NCBI RefSeq assembly: GCF_018687715.1
Contig: NC_056766.1
Span: forward strand, 15,657,501-15,721,500
DNA: 64,000 nt
Direction: 5' to 3'
From: Carya illinoinensis
Taxonomy: Eukaryota; Streptophyta; Magnoliopsida; Fagales; Juglandaceae
Shown here in pieces: positions 59,561-64,000 of the stretch (its first letter is position 1; each line of letters opens with the position of its first letter). A program made the position numbers and the translations under genes. The notes under the pieces are model-generated. The model was not told the DNA's origin, did not search any database, and was given only the letters and a program-made list of their open reading frames with translations.

Positions 59561-60314
59561 AAGCAGTAACTTTCTTGACATTTCACCGTGGCCCTTCGCT
59601 GGTGAGGGCTAGAGGATGCTTGGCTACGAACACGGGGGGCGTGGAACTGGGCATCGCTCATTAGGTGTCACATGCGTAGTGGTACTCTGCGGTGTGGCAC
59701 TGGAGCCAAGGTGTGCGGATGACTCCTAGGGGAGGTCATGGTGCATACGGATAAAATAGATTCTGGTTTGAGTCGAATAAAGGCCAAATGTGACTTTTGG
59801 CGTGTTTTTCGGAAAGGATGTGTTTTTGGGCCAAATGGATTTTTTTGGCGTGTGTGAAAAATTATGTTTTATGGGTTTTGTGCATGGGCATCACTTCATG
59901 CATTTTGTTTGAGTTCTATGTCTTTTTTATCTGGTGGTGTTTGGGTTTTACTTACCTGCGGTACCATTTTTGGTTTCGTAGCTTTTGGTGCAGGTTTTGA
60001 GGATGAGGAGGAGGAGGCTGAGCCCGAGGATGCGGCTCCGCCGGGTTGCTGATGCTATGCTTTATATTTGGTTTAAAACTGTATTTGTGTTTTTGTAATA
60101 TTTTATTTATGTATATTTTAAACAGCTTGTATTACGTTAAGAAAAAAATTCTGGTACTTAGTTATGACTTTCGTTATCCGCTGCGTGTTTCTTTGTGCAC
60201 ATATGTTGCCTTTGCACACACTTGGCACCCGTCGATAGGATAGTGACCCGGGTTGTCACCATCCGGACGTCTCGATTTCCCCGTGTTCGGGCGTGGAGAT
60301 TTGGGGGCTTGACA
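59560..60314 (+). repeat. 5' LTR (left border approximate)
   Basis: The right border is placed at ...TTGACA (60314), two bases before the primer-binding site. The last 80 bases (ATCCGGACGTCTCG ... TTTGGGGGCTTGACA) look like LTR U5 ends I know from plant gypsy elements. Without the 3' LTR the start cannot be proved. Confidence 0.55.
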
Positions 60315-60316
60315 GG

Positions 60317-60328
60317 TGGTATCAGAGC
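60317..60328 (+). promoter_or_regulatory. Primer-binding site, initiator tRNA-Met
   Basis: TGGTATCAGAGC is complementary to the 3' end of plant initiator methionine tRNA and lies two bases after the LTR. This is the standard primer site for minus-strand DNA synthesis in this superfamily. Confidence 0.93.
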
Positions 60329-60589
60329 GGTTTGGCTCTGGGTAAAACCACATGTCCTGTAGGTAGTACCAGAATGCTTTTAAAGTTGTTTTAAAAATTA
60401 TATTAAGTACAGTTGTTTTATTTGTTTGAGCTTGTTTGCTTGTTTTTATTTATTTGGTTATGTTTTTGCATGTTGGTTCTTTTGTTTTCTGTGATGTGGT
60501 GTTGGTCTGTGGTTCTGTTTTTGTTTGTTGTTGGTTTTATTTGTTTTTATTTTCTGAAAGAGGGTCAAAGGTTGTGGTGACAGGAAAAA

Positions 60590-61804
60590 ATGGGGAGACC
60601 AAGGAAATCTACTCAGGAGCCACGGGACAATACCTCAAGGGATGGCTCCATAGCCGAAGCAATACGGCAGATGACGGAGTTCATGCAACAGAATATTAGG
60701 CCACAACAGACAGGCCTTGGCCACAACAAGGAGGACCTTGGCCACCACAAGGGAGTCCCTGGCCACAACAGGGAGGGCCTTGTCCACAACAAGGAGGGTT
60801 TTGGCCACAGCCAGGAGGTCCTTGGCCACATCAGGAAGGGCCTTGGATGTATCCAGGAGGGTCCAGTAGCATGGTGCAAGCCGGATGCACCTATGAGCGC
60901 TTCCTGGCGCATAGGACTCCACACTTCACTGGAGATGAGGATCCACTTCAGGCTGAAAAATGGATCAAAGATCTGGAGAGAACCTTTGAGGTGTGTGGAT
61001 GCACTGAGGCACAGCAAGTACTCTACGCCAGCTATCTCTTGCAAGGTACCGCTTCTGATTGATGGGATACCAAGAGGGTGATGCTGGAATCTGAATTGGG
61101 ATATTTCGCTGCGGTGACCTGGCAGCGTTTCAAGAAGAAGTTCAATGACCGCTTCTTTCCTGCATCGGTAAGGAAGCAAAAGGCAAGAGAGTTCTCAAAT
61201 CTGGTCCAAGGGGGCGCGACCGTGGAACAATACGCCTGGAGATTCATAGAACTTGGGCGATTTGCTCCTCACCTTATCGCCACCGAGGAGATGCGAGCTG
61301 ATCGTTTTCAGGAGGGACTACGCCATGTCATACGCCGTATGGTGGTCAGCCATCGTATATCCACTTTTCAGGAATTAGTGGATGTGGCCACCCTTGTGGA
61401 GCGAGAAAATAATCTGAGTATGGGCTCCCCTCCAGGGCATAAGAGGCGAAGTTTTTCTGGTGAAGGAAGCAACTCGGGTTCGCCCCAGAAATTTGTTTAG
61501 CGGACTGGAACTCGACCTCAAACGTCCTCAGGTGTTCGTATGGGAGGACGGGTGCCTATTTGTGGAGCTTGTAATAGAGCTCATGAGGGCGAGTGTCGGA
61601 TGAGTAGCGGACCCCAGTGTTACCGGTGCGGCCAAGTGGGACATATCGCTCGGGATTGCCCAGTCAGAGTTCAAGGAAGCCGTGGAGGTAGACACGGTAG
61701 AAGAACCAACCCGAGACAAGCAGTGCAAGCCCGGGTTTATGCTGTCACACCCGGAGAGGTGGATGATAAGGCGCCAACGACCCATGATGCTGGAGTAATT
61801 ACAG
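60590..61804 (+). pseudogene. gag: gag (capsid/nucleocapsid) remnant
   Basis: An ATG at 60590 opens MGRPRKSTQEPRD. Near 60700-60717 the frame shifts by one, and gag continues in another frame through seven WPQQGGP-type repeats (60718-60864). The capsid part follows (FTGDEDPLQAEKWIKDLERT, WQRFKKKFNDRFFPASVRKQ, RVEQ-like VEQYAWRFIELGRFAP). The CCHC zinc knuckle is CYRCGQVGHIARDCP (about 61618-61662). In-frame stops lie at 61060 (TGA) and 61498 (TAG). Gag would package the element RNA; this copy cannot make full-length protein. Confidence 0.88.
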
Positions 61805-61898
61805 GTATGGATTAATTTAATTTTAAGTTGGATTTAATTTTGGTGTATTTGGTTTCTCTTTTGTTTTTTGGATTTCATGGGTTGATGTGTTGGTTCAG
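61805..61898 (+). other. Intron-like GT-AG segment between gag and protease
   Basis: The gag frame reads GVITG up to base 61804. The segment starts GTATGG, is T-rich (TTTCTCTTTTGTTTTTTGG) and ends GGTTCAG. From 61899 the protein continues GRVRLYEFYACTLFDSGAS in a different frame. Removing exactly these 94 bases (not a multiple of three) fuses gag to protease-pol in frame; left in, a TAA at 61813 ends gag. Splicing is inferred from sequence only. Confidence 0.6.
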
Positions 61899-64000
61899 GA
61901 AGAGTCCGTTTGTATGAGTTTTATGCTTGCACTTTGTTTGATTCCGGTGCGTCGCAGTCATTTGTATCTTCCACGTTTGCGCGGGTGTGTAATTTGGTCA
62001 TGGAACCGTTGTCGAAGTCTATGGTAGTGGCTTTACCCGATGGTGAAATGGTGTGGTGTTCCAAGGTTGCTTTGGGATGCCCGTTAAATTTTGAGGGAAG
62101 GTTCTTGGATGTTGATTTGGTGGTGTTCAAGCTGTTGGGTTTTGATATCATCCTCGGGATGGATTGGCTATACCGATATTCTGCGAGTATTAATTGCAGA
62201 AGTCGAATAATTAGCTTTCAGCTTCCAGATGGTGATTGTCTGAAATTTGCAGGGAGTAAGTTAAAAGAAAAGTCGGTAATTATATCGGCAATTCAAGCAA
62301 AGAGGGAGATTGCATGAGGGGCGGATGCATTCTTGGTTCAGATGGTGTCCACGCCGTGCGAGGAGAAGTCTTTGGCAGACATTCCAGTTGTGGAAGAATT
62401 CTCCGATGTGTTTGTGGACGACTTGCCCGGACTACCCCCTGTGTGGGAAATGAAATTTGTTATAGACTTGGAACCTGGAGCGGCTCCTGTGCAAAAAGCT
62501 CCTTATCTCATGACACCGGCTGAATTAAAAGAGTTGAAGACTCAGTTGCAAGAACTGGTAGAGAAGGGATTTATTCAGCCTAGTACTTCACCGTGGGGTG
62601 CACCAGTTTTGTTTGTTAAAAAGAAAGATGGAACCCTCCGTACGTGCATAGATTATCGGGAATTGAATAAGGTGACCATAAAAAATAAATATCCTCTCCC
62701 GCGGATAGATGATTTATTTGATCAGCTTCAAGGAGCAGCCGTGTTCTCTAAAATTGATTTGAGGTCGGGATACTACCAGCTAAGGATCAGAGACAAGGAT
62801 GTGCTTAAAACTGCTTTCAGGTCGAGGTATGGGCATTATGAATTTAAAGTGATGCCGTTTGGGTTAGCTAATGCTCCTGCTGCTTTCATGGATTTAATGA
62901 ATCGAGTATTTCGACCTTATCTGGATTCCTTTGTGGTAGTATTCATCGATGATATTCTGATTTATTCCCGAGATGTTGAAGAGCATGTGTATCATTTTCG
63001 TCTGGTACTGGGGAAATTGAGAGAACACCAACTGTACGCCAAGCTCAGCAAGTGTGAATTCTGGTTGGAAGAAGTTAAATTTCTTGGGCATGTAATTTCC
63101 CGAGACGGAGTGGCTGTTGATCCTAATAAGGTAGAAGCCATTTTGTCATGGCAGCGCCTGACTACAGTGCGCGAGATCCAGAGTTTCTTGGGGCTCGTCG
63201 GGTACTACCGAAGGTTTGTAGAGAGTTTTGCTCGCCTATCCGGACCTCTCACAGCTTTGACTCGGAAGAATACAGAATTTGTTTGGTCAGATAAATGTGA
63301 GAGAAGCTTCCAGGAATTAAAGAACAGGTTGACGACGACACTAGTGTTAGCGCTCCCAGAACCGCATAAGCCATTCGTAGTCTTCAGTGATGCGTCTAAG
63401 TTTGGTTTGGGTTGTGTCCTTATGCAGGAAGGACGGGTTGTAGCCTATGCATCTCGTCAGCTAAAGGACCATGAGAAGAATTATCCGACGCATGATCTAG
63501 AATTGGCTGTGATTGTTTTTGCTCTCAAAATCTGGCGGCACTTCTTGTATGGGGAAGCTTGCGAGGTATTTACTGATCACAAGAGCTTGAAGCATTTGTT
63601 TTCCCAGAAAAATCTGAATATGAGGCAGAGGCGATGGCTAGAGCTAATCAGTAACTATCAGTGTGAGATCAAGTACCATCCGGGGAAGGCTAATATAGTT
63701 GCTGATGCTTTGAGCTGGAAGTCACACTTGGAAGATGAAGCCGAGCCGTCGGATTTGGATTCGCTGCTTTGTGGGATGAGAAGGCTCCTTATTGAGAGTT
63801 CGCAACAAGAAGAGATTTTATCTTCAGTTCTGGATATTTGAGTAACCGATTTTAAAGAATTGAAGACTCTTCAAAGGAAGGATCCGAAGCTGTTGAATAT
63901 CAGAAAAAGAGTCAGAAAATCTCGAGGGCCGTTGCATTATAGCATGGATAACGATGGGATACTTCGGTTTCGAGATCGCCGAGTGGTCCCAAAGGACTCA
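61899..64000 (+). pseudogene. pol: pol remnant: protease, RT, RNase H, start of integrase
   Basis: Protease: LFDSGASQSFVS (active-site DSG, about 61937) and DIILGMDWL. Reverse transcriptase: [47 protein letters not shown] and the catalytic FIDDILIYS (about 62944). RNase [17 protein letters not shown] with the Asp, [28 protein letters not shown] and ADALSW, where the usual Arg after Ser is Trp. Stops at 62315 and 63839 (both TGA) interrupt the single frame. After the second, KELKTLQRKDPKLL and DNDGILRFRDRRVVP read the start of integrase up to the window edge. The enzyme set would copy and insert the element; this copy is inactive. Confidence 0.9.

Larger units (their letters stand above)
59560..64000 (+). 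mobile_element. Ty3/gypsy LTR retrotransposon (Tekay/Del-like), truncated by window end
   Basis: The order LTR, primer-binding site, gag, protease, reverse transcriptase, RNase H, start of integrase is that of Ty3/gypsy (Metaviridae-type) plant elements. RT wording such as [16 protein letters not shown] and [20 protein letters not shown] fits the chromovirus Tekay/Del group from memory. The left LTR end is uncertain (somewhere between about 59540 and 59690). The 3' LTR lies outside the window. Several stops show the copy is dead. Confidence 0.88.

Noticed and set aside
60613..61179. 188-residue minus-strand frame opposite gag
   Set aside because: It is a mirror of the repeat-rich gag coding region and has no recognisable domain.

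Overview
The window is nuclear DNA from a seed plant, almost certainly a woody eudicot. It shows split genes with GT-AG introns, AT-rich intergenic DNA, and many plant transposon families. The four recognisable host genes have clear dicot counterparts. One abundant MITE type with GTTTGGATGTTG ends is the kind I associate with Fagales such as walnut and hickory; that placement is a recollection, not proof. No bacterial or organellar features were seen.

Layout. 1-1.4 kb: a decayed minus-strand transposon ORF. 3.5-4.3 kb: an intact single-exon PEX11A-type peroxisome proliferation gene (+). 5-9.2 kb: a run of MITEs, several with target-site duplications (TSDs). 10.1-25.5 kb: an eight-exon lysophosphatidylethanolamine acyltransferase gene (LPEAT1 type, +). 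Its introns hold two SINEs, several LINE tails, and in intron 4 a nest: a minus-strand LINE, a 4-kb hAT-like element inside it, a plus-strand LINE inside the hAT, and another LINE abutting the pile. 28.8-31.2 kb: a three-exon deSI/PPPDE-type isopeptidase gene (-). 34.2-34.9 kb: a small hAT-like element. 37.0-41.6 kb: a nine-exon JAC1-type auxilin-like J-domain gene (-). 45-51.4 kb: repeats (Helitron end, inverted and direct duplications, tandem duplication) around a small unrecognised gene (-) whose promoter carries a four-copy minisatellite. 53.7-54.2 kb: a truncated GH31 alpha-glucosidase fragment. 55.7-58.5 kb: a CACTA-type element carrying three consecutive exons of a GH9 endoglucanase. 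58.8 kb: a 74-bp perfect palindrome. About 59.6 kb to the end: a degenerate Ty3/gypsy retrotransposon (LTR, initiator-Met primer site, gag, protease, RT, RNase H, start of integrase) cut by the window edge.

The host genes are independent housekeeping or organelle-related genes and show no sign of forming a pathway together. I did not find a clearly new biological system. The best candidates for something new are a 94-nt GT-AG intron-like segment that joins gag to protease-pol in the gypsy element, the GH9 gene capture by the CACTA element, and the timed nest of insertions inside LPEAT1. All splice sites were assigned by eye from reading frame, GT/AG signals and family conservation; no transcript data were used.
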